A stretch of DNA of 64,000 nt. It comes from Ekhidna sp051379705. Its GTDB lineage: Bacteria > Bacteroidota > Bacteroidia > Cytophagales > Cyclobacteriaceae. Location: positions 372,001 to 436,000 of the forward strand of contig NZ_CP179868.1 in NCBI RefSeq assembly GCF_051379705.1. The letters run 5' to 3'. Each line of letters starts with the position of its first letter. Position 1 is the stretch's first letter. Below, in pieces: positions 9,246 to 17,144 of the stretch. The position numbers and the translations under genes were made by a program. Under the pieces are notes generated by a model. That model worked only from the letters and a program-made list of their open reading frames with translations. It did not search any database and was not told the origin of the DNA.

Positions 9246-9625
9246 CAACACATTCGAACTTCTCATCGCTGATCTTAAGAATTGGGTTTGGCGGCATGAT
9301 GCTTACACATGGCTTGGGTAAATTCAACAGGCTCATTTCGGGTGATTTGTCCTTTGCTGACCCTGTAGGTTTTGGAGAAACTCCTACGCTGATCTTGGCC
9401 GTCTTAGCTGAATTTATTGCTCCTATTCTAATAATTATTGGCTATAAAACGCGTGTCGCAACTATCCTACCTGCTTTCACCATGCTTGTAGCGGCATTTG
9501 TAGTTCACGCAAACGATCCTTGGGGGCGACAAGAATTTCCTCTCCTTTATTTCTTTGGATATGTGGGAATTTACTTATTGGGAAGTGGACAATATTCCCT
9601 CGATTGGAGATTAAAGAAGATTTAG
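9242..9625 (+). CDS. DoxX family membrane protein
   Basis: A 127-residue four-helix membrane protein of the DoxX/DoxD family. It has the family opening LILRIGFGGMMLTHGLGKF and the later motif APILIIIGYKTRVATILPA. DoxX proteins are linked to quinone-dependent redox chemistry or oxidative stress, but most members are untested. Its ATG overlaps the stop of the ABC transporter (ATGA), so it is translated from the same message and may work with it. Its 3' end runs 15 bases into the convergent pseudouridine synthase gene. Confidence 0.9.
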   Translation: MTTHSNFSSLILRIGFGGMMLTHGLGKFNRLISGDLSFADPVGFGETPTLILAVLAEFIAPILIIIGYKTRVATILPAFTMLVAAFVVHANDPWGRQEFPLLYFFGYVGIYLLGSGQYSLDWRLKKI

Positions 9626-10204
9626 CTTTTTATAAATAGCTTTCTCACTTATCTGAGTTATCTCTCCTGAAGAAAGAGGTTCGAGGTTTAATTCCTCTAT
9701 CGCCACTCGAATCAATCTTAATGTTGGATGTCCCACCTTGGCGGTCATGCGTCTTACTTGTCGATTTTTACCTTCTGTTAACGATATCTGCAGCCAACTC
9801 CGTTCGGGATGTTTCACATAGTTTACAGGTGGGGTTCTCTCTTCAACACTTGGTGAAATCAATTCTGCTTCGGAGGGTTTAGTAGGATGAGCTTTACCAT
9901 TAATATTTATGGTAACTCCTTCTCGCAGCAAATTCAATGCGGTTTCATCTGGCACTCCATCAACTTCTACCCAATAGGTTCGTTTATGTCCATGTTTCGG
10001 ATTAAGCAGCTTATGATTCAAGCCTTTATCATTGGTCAAAATGAGTAATCCTTCGCTATCCAAATCTAACCTACCGACAGGGTAAACATCTTTAGGAAGA
10101 TTTTTAAATACTTTGCCAAGTCCGATATTACTTCCTTCATCAGAAAACTGACTCAAGACTTTGAATGGTTTATGAATAATGTAATAGTGTTTTTTTCTAG
10201 CCAC
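9611..10204 (-). CDS. Pseudouridine synthase, RsuA/RluE type (no S4 domain)
   Basis: Converts a specific uridine in rRNA to pseudouridine; by shape closest to RluE, which modifies 23S rRNA. The protein has 197 residues if it begins at the GTG at 10204 (MARKKHYYIIHKPFKVLSQF), which matches how these enzymes start; the frame is open further upstream but that part would lie inside vanZ and reads as an unrelated hydrophobic stretch. The catalytic motif is VGRLDLDSEGLLILTNDG-like (PVGRLDLDSEGLLILTND), with the active Asp in RLD. EGKNRQVRRM lies near the end. There is no S4 domain, as in RluE/RluF-like short forms. The start overlaps the vanZ stop by 8 bases. Confidence 0.9.
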   Translation of the reverse strand: MARKKHYYIIHKPFKVLSQFSDEGSNIGLGKVFKNLPKDVYPVGRLDLDSEGLLILTNDKGLNHKLLNPKHGHKRTYWVEVDGVPDETALNLLREGVTININGKAHPTKPSEAELISPSVEERTPPVNYVKHPERSWLQISLTEGKNRQVRRMTAKVGHPTLRLIRVAIEELNLEPLSSGEITQISEKAIYKKLNLL

Positions 10205-10562
10205 GATTAAAAAGTTTGAAAACAATAAAACCAAGCAATACACCAAGCACATTAGCAAAGACATCCATCCATCCAAAATAGCGATTGGCAAAAAAAGTGT
10301 ATTGCACCAATTCCAATCCAAACCCATACCCTGCTGTTGATAAAAGTAGAATCCAGACCAATTTCGCACTCAACATCTCAGCTTTTTTAAAGGCAATCAT
10401 AAAGCTCATAATCAGAACTAAGTAAGCAAAGCTGTGCTCAATCTTATCAAAATATCCTACTCCTTCAACATGTATTGGAAGCGCTAAAAACGTGGATAGA
10501 AGAAAAATACCCACGGCAACCAGAAATGCTGGAATAAACCATATTGTCTTTTTACTCATCAA
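10197..10562 (-). CDS. VanZ family membrane protein
   Basis: A 121-residue membrane protein with four predicted helices. It carries the VanZ pattern: a DKIEHSFAYLVL motif near 40-50, and GLELVQYTFFANRYFGWMD followed by NVLGVLLG near the end. VanZ-like proteins are involved in resistance to glycopeptides in some Gram-positives, but in Bacteroidota their role is not known. The ATG overlaps the stop of the metallo-hydrolase by 4 bases and its own stop overlaps the next gene by 8, so the three form one tight operon. Confidence 0.9.
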   Translation of the reverse strand: MMSKKTIWFIPAFLVAVGIFLLSTFLALPIHVEGVGYFDKIEHSFAYLVLIMSFMIAFKKAEMLSAKLVWILLLSTAGYGFGLELVQYTFFANRYFGWMDVFANVLGVLLGFIVFKLFNRG

Positions 10563-11290
10563 AAGCTTAGTCTTTGTCCATCATACATTCGATTTAATTT
10601 GAAATCATTGGCATCAAATACTTCATCAGCCATATGGTTTAGCCATAAAGATTTTGTTTCAAAAAGTAAATGCTTCTCCATAAGTTCATCATAACTCAGG
10701 TGACCAAAATTCACCTCCTTCTGAAAATTACACTCACATATAAAGAGATCTGTTTCTCTGGACAAAGGGATCAGGTTGTCTGTCCACGAGGTATCACCGG
10801 AAAAGGCAATACTTTTCCCCTTCCATTCTAGCCGGATAGCATGAGGAAATGATGGAGCGCTATGCTCTGCCTTCCAGGCTTTTATAGTTTTATCACCAAC
10901 GCAAAGTGACTCTTCTGTTTGATATTCCATAAACTTCAGATCAATATTATGGAGCTCTTCAGTGGTACCTGCATACATTGCTTCCTGCAAATCCATCACT
11001 CTTTTTTCAACATCTTTTGGACCAATAATAGTCAATGGGTTTTTGCGTAGTTTTTCAAATAAACTGCTTATTAGAATAAAGGGAATTCCTCCAAAATGAT
11101 CTCCATGGAAATGCGAAATAACAATAGTGGAAATATCTTCAAGTGCAATTTTTTCATGTTTCAATCTGATCAAGGTAGAAGCTCCACAATCAATCAAAAC
11201 ATGTTCATCTCCTTCGGTTATCAAAAAGGAAGTATTATTTCGTCCACCATTTCCAAAGGCATCTCCACAACCTAGTACAGTTAATTCCAT
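10559..11290 (-). CDS. MBL-fold metallo-hydrolase (RNase Z-like)
   Basis: A 243-residue cytosolic metallo-beta-lactamase-fold enzyme. The zinc motif H-x-H-x-D-H is at 60-65 (SHFHGDHFGG); further ligands are likely in EHSAPSFPHA (near 143), FSGDTSW and the late histidine in NHMADE. It begins MELTVLGCGDAFGNGGRNNTS, like RNase Z and PhnP-type phosphodiesterases, but is shorter than tRNase Z (about 300) and I see no clear exosite arm. A phosphodiesterase is therefore the best guess. First gene of the operon with vanZ and the pseudouridine synthase. The ATG is only 16 bases from the ATG of the divergent hydrolase. Confidence 0.88.
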   Translation of the reverse strand: MELTVLGCGDAFGNGGRNNTSFLITEGDEHVLIDCGASTLIRLKHEKIALEDISTIVISHFHGDHFGGIPFILISSLFEKLRKNPLTIIGPKDVEKRVMDLQEAMYAGTTEELHNIDLKFMEYQTEESLCVGDKTIKAWKAEHSAPSFPHAIRLEWKGKSIAFSGDTSWTDNLIPLSRETDLFICECNFQKEVNFGHLSYDELMEKHLLFETKSLWLNHMADEVFDANDFKLNRMYDGQRLSF

Positions 11291-11306
11291 TGGCTAAATT
11301 TACCAA

Positions 11307-11963
11307 ATGGAGCTATTCTTAAATGATAAACTTGGAAAAATCAGCATCGAAATTGGAGAATCAGTAAATGCAGAGTCCATACTGATACTTGCGCATGGAG
11401 CGGGAGCTGGAATGCATCATCCGTTCATGAATTTGATCGCCTCTAGTATTACAAAGCGAAATATTACCACTGTTCGGTTTAACTTCCCATATATGGAGCA
11501 AGGGAGGAAATCTCCTGGTTCTCCGAAAGGAAATATCGAAACATGGAAACTCGTTATTGATCATATTGACAAGTCCTATAAAGGTCTTCCAATCTTCATC
11601 TCAGGCAAGTCGTATGGTGGGCGGATGGCTTCTCATTTAGTGGCCGATGTTGACATCCAGGTTGTCAAAGGAATTATTTATTATGGCTTCCCTCTACATG
11701 CTCCCGGCAGAGATTCCAAAGATCGTGCTGCGCATTTGACGAGTGTTAAAATACCACAACTATTTCTCCAGGGATCCAAGGACAAACTTGCCAATCTCGA
11801 ATTGATAAATGAAGTCGTTGAAACACTATCCAACGCTGACATTAAAGTGATTGAGGAAGCCGATCACTCATTCAACGTTCCCAAAAGAATCGGAAAAACC
11901 AATGAAGATATCATGTCGTATTTGGTGAATGAATCCGTAGAGTGGATAAAAAGTAAACGATAG
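11307..11963 (+). CDS. Alpha/beta hydrolase, KANL3/Tex30-like
   Basis: A 218-residue alpha/beta hydrolase. The oxyanion region is LAHGAGAGMHHPFM (about 28-41), the nucleophile elbow is GKSYGGRM with Ser102, the acid is probably the Asp in LFLQGSKDKLA (about 160), and the base is the His in EADHSFNVPK (about 189). This set and the short length fit the small hydrolases related to Tex30/KANL3. The substrate is unknown. Upstream space is only 16 bases, shared with the divergent metallo-hydrolase, so the promoter must overlap the neighbouring gene or the transcript is almost leaderless. Confidence 0.85.
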   Translation: MELFLNDKLGKISIEIGESVNAESILILAHGAGAGMHHPFMNLIASSITKRNITTVRFNFPYMEQGRKSPGSPKGNIETWKLVIDHIDKSYKGLPIFISGKSYGGRMASHLVADVDIQVVKGIIYYGFPLHAPGRDSKDRAAHLTSVKIPQLFLQGSKDKLANLELINEVVETLSNADIKVIEEADHSFNVPKRIGKTNEDIMSYLVNESVEWIKSKR

Positions 11964-11966
11964 TGT

Positions 11967-13322
11967 TTAGTTTGGATGATACCAAAAAGGGACGTTTACA
12001 TAGGTCTCAAATTGTTTAACAGAATCACTCGAAACCTTACTTATAGCGAGCAGGTTTTCTCCCGTTTCAAACGCACCCGTTGGTATCGTAACCAAAAGAC
12101 CTTTCTGCTGTTTCGCTGGATGCACATAAAAATGATACTTGAGTGAAGAATAGATTGAATCATTCACACTCACCTGGTAAATTGATTTCTGGCATTCTAT
12201 CAGTTTTTGCTGATTTTCTCCAGAATAGTCAATGCCGGTAATTTGTAAATTCCCTTCAGATGCTTTGAATCTAAGTATCATATTCAATCCATCTTCTTTC
12301 ATTGGTTCAAAATCAGGACACTGACTAGCTATCAAAGAATTATCTGAAGGATCATATCTTAGAAATACCTGAAAATGAGGCTGATCAATATACTTGGATT
12401 CTATGCTTATGCTATTGATGTAATTGCCTTCTGGTCTCAAGTCGTCATAATAATTGGCATCAATCACATCTGCTTTTGATCCGCTCGGAAAATATTGGTA
12501 CTGATCAAATGAAAACATGATCATGAATAAAACAGCTAAGCCAACAAGACCATAAACGATTCTTATCCTCTTTTTCGAAAATTTACTGATTAAGTAATAA
12601 TAGATACTCCTACTCAATCTGGATAAAGTGATGACGTTGTAAAACCGATAAACGGGGTAGTAAATTTTCGCCAACCATTTGATTTTTTTGAAAAACCCGA
12701 GCGTGAAGTAATCAATCATATAAACCATTCCCGCCAGAATCAACAAAACGTACATAAAGACAATAATCATGGTAAAAATTGTGCTTAGAGTACCTGAGGG
12801 AAGTGTACTCAAAGTTGTGCTGAGGATAAAACCACTTACTGCCAAAAAGATCAGAAACATTCCGAAAGCGAGAAGTATTGAGATTATTAGGAATGAGAAG
12901 GCAAAGATTACACTACAAATTTCATCTAGCATGATTACCATTTTATCCAAGCTAATCACCTTCTTTTTAAGCTTCTCCGTAAAGAAGTCGTTGTAATTAA
13001 GTTGATTAAAATCGATTGTTGACTGAACGGACCTAAGGCCAATAGCGCCAATCCAAAAACCTCGTAACATCAGATGAATAACCAGACAAATGGTTAATGC
13101 CAAGATTGATTTCTGAATCAAAATGAGAAAAACGTATGCTATAGAAATCGCACCTGAAAGATTGTACTGATACTTCAGGTCCATTATGAATTCTCCAAAC
13201 TGAGCGTTGGCCCCAATCAATAAAAAAATGGTAAAGGCCGAAACTAGTAATTCCAATTGCCAGCTTTCACGTTCAAGTTTCTTTAGCCAGCCTTCAATCT
13301 GATCTTCGGGGATATCGCTCAT
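11967..13322 (-). CDS. Multi-pass membrane protein with C-terminal soluble domain, unknown
   Basis: A 451-residue protein I do not recognise. It has about five or six hydrophobic helices: two at ~24-80, two long ones at ~133-200, and one at ~257-275. A ~175-residue soluble C-terminal part follows, likely periplasmic, with beta-strand-like alternation and two Cys (ASQCPDFEP and LIECQKS) that could form a disulfide. A short region between helices (SVQSTIDFNQLNYNDFFTEKLKKK) is charged and cytoplasmic. It is the last gene in the minus-strand run that starts at ku, 41 bases after the glycosyltransferase. No function can be offered. Confidence 0.75.
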   Translation of the reverse strand: MSDIPEDQIEGWLKKLERESWQLELLVSAFTIFLLIGANAQFGEFIMDLKYQYNLSGAISIAYVFLILIQKSILALTICLVIHLMLRGFWIGAIGLRSVQSTIDFNQLNYNDFFTEKLKKKVISLDKMVIMLDEICSVIFAFSFLIISILLAFGMFLIFLAVSGFILSTTLSTLPSGTLSTIFTMIIVFMYVLLILAGMVYMIDYFTLGFFKKIKWLAKIYYPVYRFYNVITLSRLSRSIYYYLISKFSKKRIRIVYGLVGLAVLFMIMFSFDQYQYFPSGSKADVIDANYYDDLRPEGNYINSISIESKYIDQPHFQVFLRYDPSDNSLIASQCPDFEPMKEDGLNMILRFKASEGNLQITGIDYSGENQQKLIECQKSIYQVSVNDSIYSSLKYHFYVHPAKQQKGLLVTIPTGAFETGENLLAISKVSSDSVKQFETYVNVPFWYHPN

Positions 13323-13363
13323 ATTTTTTCAGTTACCTAAAAATAAGCGATTGGTTTCATACT

Positions 13364-14056
13364 TCAATTAAGTGCTTGCGCGTAGAATTCTTTTATATGC
13401 TCGGGATTCGTACCTTTTTTATACATTTTCATGGCTTTGAGATTTGCCGTCTGAACCTTCAGGTATGAATTTTTCTCATATTTCCTTGCCGACACTTTTA
13501 TGCTTTTGGGAATGACTTGAAAAGATATATTGGCTTCTCCCAGCCGGTCTAGAAGTTCATAATCCTCCATTATCACATATCTTTCATTAAATCCATCGAC
13601 TCGATCAAATGCCTTTCTGGTGATAAACAATGTTTGATCTCCTCCTCTGCACCATCTAAATGGAAACCTTGTGAAAAAACTGTTAATATGTAATAATGGA
13701 TTTGTAGGTCTGTCGAATTTGAATCTGAAACACCCACTGTCAAATCCCTGCCCCACCGACTGGAAAATGTCATCAACAAAACTTGGAATCAAATGAACAT
13801 CCGCATGTACAAAATATAGAATATCCCCTTTCGCGTGCGCTGCTCCATCATTCATCTGGAGAGCTCTGGAGCACGGGTTTGAGAAATATAGGGCTGTATT
13901 AAAAGTCTTGACTATTTCGACGGTCTTATCGCCACTATGGCCATCAACGACGATAATCTCAAACATATCATTTTGAGGATGTTGTGTTAAAAATTGCAAC
14001 AAATCGCCAATGTGATTTTCTTCATTTAAAGTGGGTATAATAATACTGATCAACAC
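13364..14056 (-). CDS. Family 2 glycosyltransferase (TIGR04283 type)
   Basis: A 230-residue GT2-fold transferase. It has the opening LISIIIPTLNEENHIGDLLQ, the nucleotide-binding VVDGHSGDKTVEI, the metal-binding DxD-like YFVHADVHLIP (about 80-90) and the later acceptor-site motif RGGDQTLFITRKAF and MEDYELLDRLG. This matches the short rSAM/selenodomain-associated transferase 2 group (TIGR04283), whose acceptors are poorly known. There is no membrane segment, unlike longer GT2 polymerases. It lies 59 bases after the unknown 122-residue gene and 41 before the membrane protein, on one strand. Confidence 0.88.
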   Translation of the reverse strand: MLISIIIPTLNEENHIGDLLQFLTQHPQNDMFEIIVVDGHSGDKTVEIVKTFNTALYFSNPCSRALQMNDGAAHAKGDILYFVHADVHLIPSFVDDIFQSVGQGFDSGCFRFKFDRPTNPLLHINSFFTRFPFRWCRGGDQTLFITRKAFDRVDGFNERYVIMEDYELLDRLGEANISFQVIPKSIKVSARKYEKNSYLKVQTANLKAMKMYKKGTNPEHIKEFYAQALN

Positions 14057-14115
14057 AACAGTTGGTTTTCAGCTATTTACGAAGAAAATTTAGGTTTGGC
14101 TCTGCACCAACATAA

Positions 14116-14484
14116 TTAGACCGCTTTTCTGTCGTCTTTTTCACGCTGAATACCGCCAGTTGCTTTTTCCATTGGCTTCTTGGCTTTCATGATCATAAAC
14201 TGTGCCGCAAGATTTATCAACTCAGGTTGACCTGGATAGCTATATCCTAATTCCTTAAGTTCAGCAATAATCTTGCTATACTCTTCTGCCTTGGAAAGTG
14301 AAAAATCATCACTGTTTTGCAGGTATACTGCCTCAATGACTCCCAATGAGTGTTTCAACATGCGAAATAATTTTTGATTCTTCGTTTCTTTCTCTTCCTT
14401 GAAATGCTTGGCGTATACGTCAGGCATCAGCTCTTTGAGTCGCTCGAAATGTTCGCTGAGAACCGGGTGTTTGTCTTTGGTCAT
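14116..14484 (-). CDS. Unknown cytosolic protein in the ku operon
   Basis: A 122-residue protein with no signal or membrane segment and no family I recognise. It reads as mostly helical, with DKHPVLSEHFERLKELMP near the start, a central helix around SLGVIEAVYLQNSDDFSLSK, and a charged tail (GGIQREKDDRKAV). Its ATG overlaps the stop of the TPR gene by 4 bases (ATGA), so it is translated together with that gene and, by extension, with ku. Translational coupling makes a functional link likely, but its nature is not visible. Confidence 0.75.
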   Translation of the reverse strand: MTKDKHPVLSEHFERLKELMPDVYAKHFKEEKETKNQKLFRMLKHSLGVIEAVYLQNSDDFSLSKAEEYSKIIAELKELGYSYPGQPELINLAAQFMIMKAKKPMEKATGGIQREKDDRKAV

Positions 14485-15092
14485 TTGGCAATGGCGTTTA
14501 AGGTTTTGATGAGTTCATTAGCAACCTGATGTTCATTACTGGGTGCTAATTCTACGAATTTGTTAATACTTTGGATGGCATCATTATATCTTTTCATAGA
14601 AATAAGTACCAACCCAAGGTTATAAAAGCTGTTCGGATATTCTGGTTCTATCTGTGTGGATAGTTCATAGTGAACCTTAGCAAGGTCCAAATTACCAAGG
14701 TCTGAATAGACATTTCCTAGGTTATAATGAGCTTCGAAATGCCGTGGGTTTTTCATCAAACACTTAGTGAGGTAATCTATTGCTTGTGTAAGATTTCCCT
14801 GGCTGGATTTTAGTATCCCGAGATTACAATATGCGTCTTCGACAGATTGATCATTTTCTATTGCAAGCAAGTAGTACTTCTCAGCTTCGTCCTTTCCTGA
14901 TTCGTCCAGCTCCAGCGCTTCCTCAAAAAATGATCCTGCTTTAGGTAGAGAAACGACTGGGGTTTTATCCGGTAACTGATCGAACATATTGAGCTGTCCA
15001 AAATCTTCCAGATTTGGTTTCTTACGCCTCCTCGCCTTTTTGGGCCCAAGTTTTTGGGGTGGGTTTACCGGAAATTGAACAACCTTTGTCAT
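14481..15092 (-). CDS. TPR-repeat protein directly downstream of ku
   Basis: A 203-residue soluble protein with a basic N-terminus (KKARRRKK at about 18-25) followed by four to five tetratricopeptide repeats from ~55 to ~200. They show the usual signature (DAYCNLGILKSSQGNLTQAI, EAHYNLGNVYSDLGNLDLAK, NSFYNLGLVLISMKRYNDAI). TPRs form a scaffold for protein binding. Its ATG follows the TAA of ku with no gap, and its stop overlaps the next gene, so it is firmly in the ku operon. A role as an adaptor in end joining is conceivable, with the basic patch perhaps touching DNA, but this is inference only. Confidence 0.85.
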   Translation of the reverse strand: MTKVVQFPVNPPQKLGPKKARRRKKPNLEDFGQLNMFDQLPDKTPVVSLPKAGSFFEEALELDESGKDEAEKYYLLAIENDQSVEDAYCNLGILKSSQGNLTQAIDYLTKCLMKNPRHFEAHYNLGNVYSDLGNLDLAKVHYELSTQIEPEYPNSFYNLGLVLISMKRYNDAIQSINKFVELAPSNEHQVANELIKTLNAIAK

Positions 15093-15938
15093 TTAGCTCG
15101 CTTTTCGCTTCACTTCTTTCACCTCTTCATTATCTTTCTTATCAGCCTTTTTCATGGGCTTCTTAGATTCTTTGGCTTGATCTATACTGGCTTTGAGGGC
15201 GGTCATAATGTCAACTACTTCTGGCTCTTCTTCCACAAACGAAACAATCTCATTGCCCTGAATCTTATTATCAATCATATCTCTCAAAGCATCATTATAC
15301 TTATCCTCAAGCTCGATTTTTTTGAACTTCTTAGTCATGGACTTGATCAGCATATTTGCCAACTTTAGCTGTTCTGCATCTGCATCTTCTTCAATCCGCA
15401 CGTTTGGTACATCTTTAATGCTTCGAACTTCATTGGGGTACCTTAGTTTGTAAATCATGATTCCACGCTCATGAGGTGTAAGCAAAACCACGCTTTCTCT
15501 ATCACGAAGTACTACTTTGCCGACTGCTACTTTACCTGATTCACGCAAAGATTGGCTCAATAATGCGTAAGTCTTACTGGCCACATCTCCGTCAGGTCCG
15601 GCAAAATACGGGGAATCATAAAGTGTTTCATGAACTTCTTTCGCATCCACAAAACCCTCTATTTCAATGACCTTAGTGCTTTTCAGCTTGACCTTTTCAA
15701 AATCATCCGGCTCGATAATTACAAATTGACCTGGTTCATATTGATAACCTTTGACAATATCTTCTTGACGAAGCACATCACCTGTAACCTTGTCTCTTTT
15801 TTCATATTTAACAGGATTGTTGGTTTCCTTGGACAGCAGGTTGAATTGAACCTTTTGAGCGGTATCAATGGCATTATAAATCCTGATGGGAATCGTAACC
15901 ATTGAAAATCGAATATGTCCTTTCCAGATTGCCCTCAT
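15093..15938 (-). CDS. ku: Ku protein for non-homologous end joining
   Basis: Bacterial Ku forms a homodimeric ring on DNA ends and recruits ligase D to repair double-strand breaks. The 281-residue protein starts with the family signature MRAIWKGHIRFSMVTIPIRI and keeps the core beta barrel: VKYEKRDKVTGDVL, KGYQYEPGQFVIIEPDDFE, and the middle stretch SPYFAGPDGDVASKTYALL and VVLRDRESVVLL. The tail from ~250 is Lys-rich, as in other bacterial Ku proteins, where it binds DNA and LigD. No ligD is in the window, although the two are often neighbours. Two further genes follow without a gap. The upstream 158 bases are strongly AT-rich. Confidence 0.95.
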   Translation of the reverse strand: MRAIWKGHIRFSMVTIPIRIYNAIDTAQKVQFNLLSKETNNPVKYEKRDKVTGDVLRQEDIVKGYQYEPGQFVIIEPDDFEKVKLKSTKVIEIEGFVDAKEVHETLYDSPYFAGPDGDVASKTYALLSQSLRESGKVAVGKVVLRDRESVVLLTPHERGIMIYKLRYPNEVRSIKDVPNVRIEEDADAEQLKLANMLIKSMTKKFKKIELEDKYNDALRDMIDNKIQGNEIVSFVEEEPEVVDIMTALKASIDQAKESKKPMKKADKKDNEEVKEVKRKAS

Positions 15939-16096
15939 TAGTATGAATTTAATGATTTAGGCAGAAAATTAAAAATCTTTAATCTTTAATCAAAGTAATA
16001 ATAGTTAACTTATTGATTATTAATTTTTTATGGATTAAATAATTTAAAATTTATATAACATATCAAATATATAACTCATTGATATTCAACTCATTA

Positions 16097-16981
16097 TTAA
16101 TCATCGTAATCTGCATTTCTTTCGATATATTTAATAATCTCTCCAGCTATATTTTTACCCGTTGCAGCTTCTATTCCTTCCAAACCAGGTGAAGAGTTCA
16201 CCTCAAGGATGAGTGGCCCTTTTGCCGATTGAAGTAAATCAACTCCGGCAACTCCAAGGCCCATGGCCTTAGCAGCCTTTAAGGCTGCTCGCTCCTCAGC
16301 ATCAGATAATTCAATTATTTCAGCACTTCCACCACGATGTAGATTCGATCTAAACTCACCTTCTTTTCCTTGTCGCTTCATTGCACCGACTACCCGATCT
16401 CCTATCACAAAGACACGTACATCGGCTCCACCAGCTTCTTTGATAAATTCCTGAACAATAACCCGTGCCTGCAGACCATTGAACGCTTCAAGCACCGATT
16501 CTGCTGCCTTCTGCGTCTCCGCCAATACAACACCTAAACCTTGAGTTCCCTCTAAAAGCTTGATCACACACGGTGCACCACCCACAGCCTTAATTGGGGT
16601 TTCCACATCCTTTGAGTAATTAGTAAATACCGTTTTTGGCAAACCCAGTCCTGCTCTAGACAGAATCTGAAGACTTCTTAGTTTGTCTCTGGATCGAACC
16701 AAAGCCACAGACTCTGTGGTCGAAAACACATTCATCATTTCAAATTGGCGAACAACTGCCGTTCCAAAAAAAGTAACAGATGCACCAATTCGAGGAATTA
16801 TAGCGTTGATATTAGTAATCAGCTCTCCTTTGTAATAAACTTTAGGTTTCTTCTTCTCGATCTCAATATTGCACCTTGAATGATCTATAACCACCATTTC
16901 ATGGCCTTTGGCTTCACCAGCTTCTATTAGTCTTCGTGTGGAGTATAATTTAGGATTTCGTGATAGTACTGCTATGCGCAT
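16097..16981 (-). CDS. rimK: RimK-type ATP-grasp glutamate ligase
   Basis: ATP-grasp ligase that in E. coli adds glutamate residues to the C-terminus of ribosomal protein S6. The 294 residues begin MRIAVLSRNPKLYSTRRL, as in RimK, and carry the ATP-grasp signs: the P-loop-like KLLEGTQGLGVVLA (about 143-156), QEFIKEAGGADVRVFVIG, and the Mg-binding end PLILEVNSSPGLEGIE (about 257-272). Length and motifs match true RimK closely. It has its own promoter in the gap before tyrS. Whether the target here is S6 cannot be shown; no retropepsin-like gene, which accompanies rimK in some bacteria, is next to it. Confidence 0.93.
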   Translation of the reverse strand: MRIAVLSRNPKLYSTRRLIEAGEAKGHEMVVIDHSRCNIEIEKKKPKVYYKGELITNINAIIPRIGASVTFFGTAVVRQFEMMNVFSTTESVALVRSRDKLRSLQILSRAGLGLPKTVFTNYSKDVETPIKAVGGAPCVIKLLEGTQGLGVVLAETQKAAESVLEAFNGLQARVIVQEFIKEAGGADVRVFVIGDRVVGAMKRQGKEGEFRSNLHRGGSAEIIELSDAEERAALKAAKAMGLGVAGVDLLQSAKGPLILEVNSSPGLEGIEAATGKNIAGEIIKYIERNADYDD

Positions 16982-17014
16982 CGCTTTGGCTTATTTTAAT
17001 ATAATTATACTAAA

Positions 17015-17044
17015 CAAATATAGGTAGTGGTACTTCAATATCAA
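17015..17044 (-). promoter_or_regulatory. Promoter for rimK
   Basis: On the minus strand TTG (17042-17044) and TATATTTG (17015-17022) lie 19 bases apart, a good match to the Bacteroidota promoter. Transcription would start about 27 bases before the rimK ATG. Confidence 0.5.
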
Positions 17045-17103
17045 TTCAATCCCAACTTTCTTAAAGAAAGCTACTCTTTATTGAATAATAGGTTTGATTT
17101 AAG

Positions 17104-17134
17104 TTGACCTGAATCAACATCCCCTCTATTTTTG
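17104..17134 (+). promoter_or_regulatory. Promoter for tyrS, giving a very short leader
   Basis: TTG at 17104-17106 and TATTTTTG at 17127-17134 are 20 bases apart. With a start about 7 bases further on, the leader before the ATG at 17145 would be only a few bases long. Confidence 0.55.
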
Positions 17135-17144
17135 CGAGCTTTAA

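Noticed and set aside
10205..10369. Upstream extension of the pseudouridine synthase frame
   Set aside because: It lies fully within vanZ and encodes an unrelated hydrophobic stretch; the GTG at 10204 gives the family's normal start.
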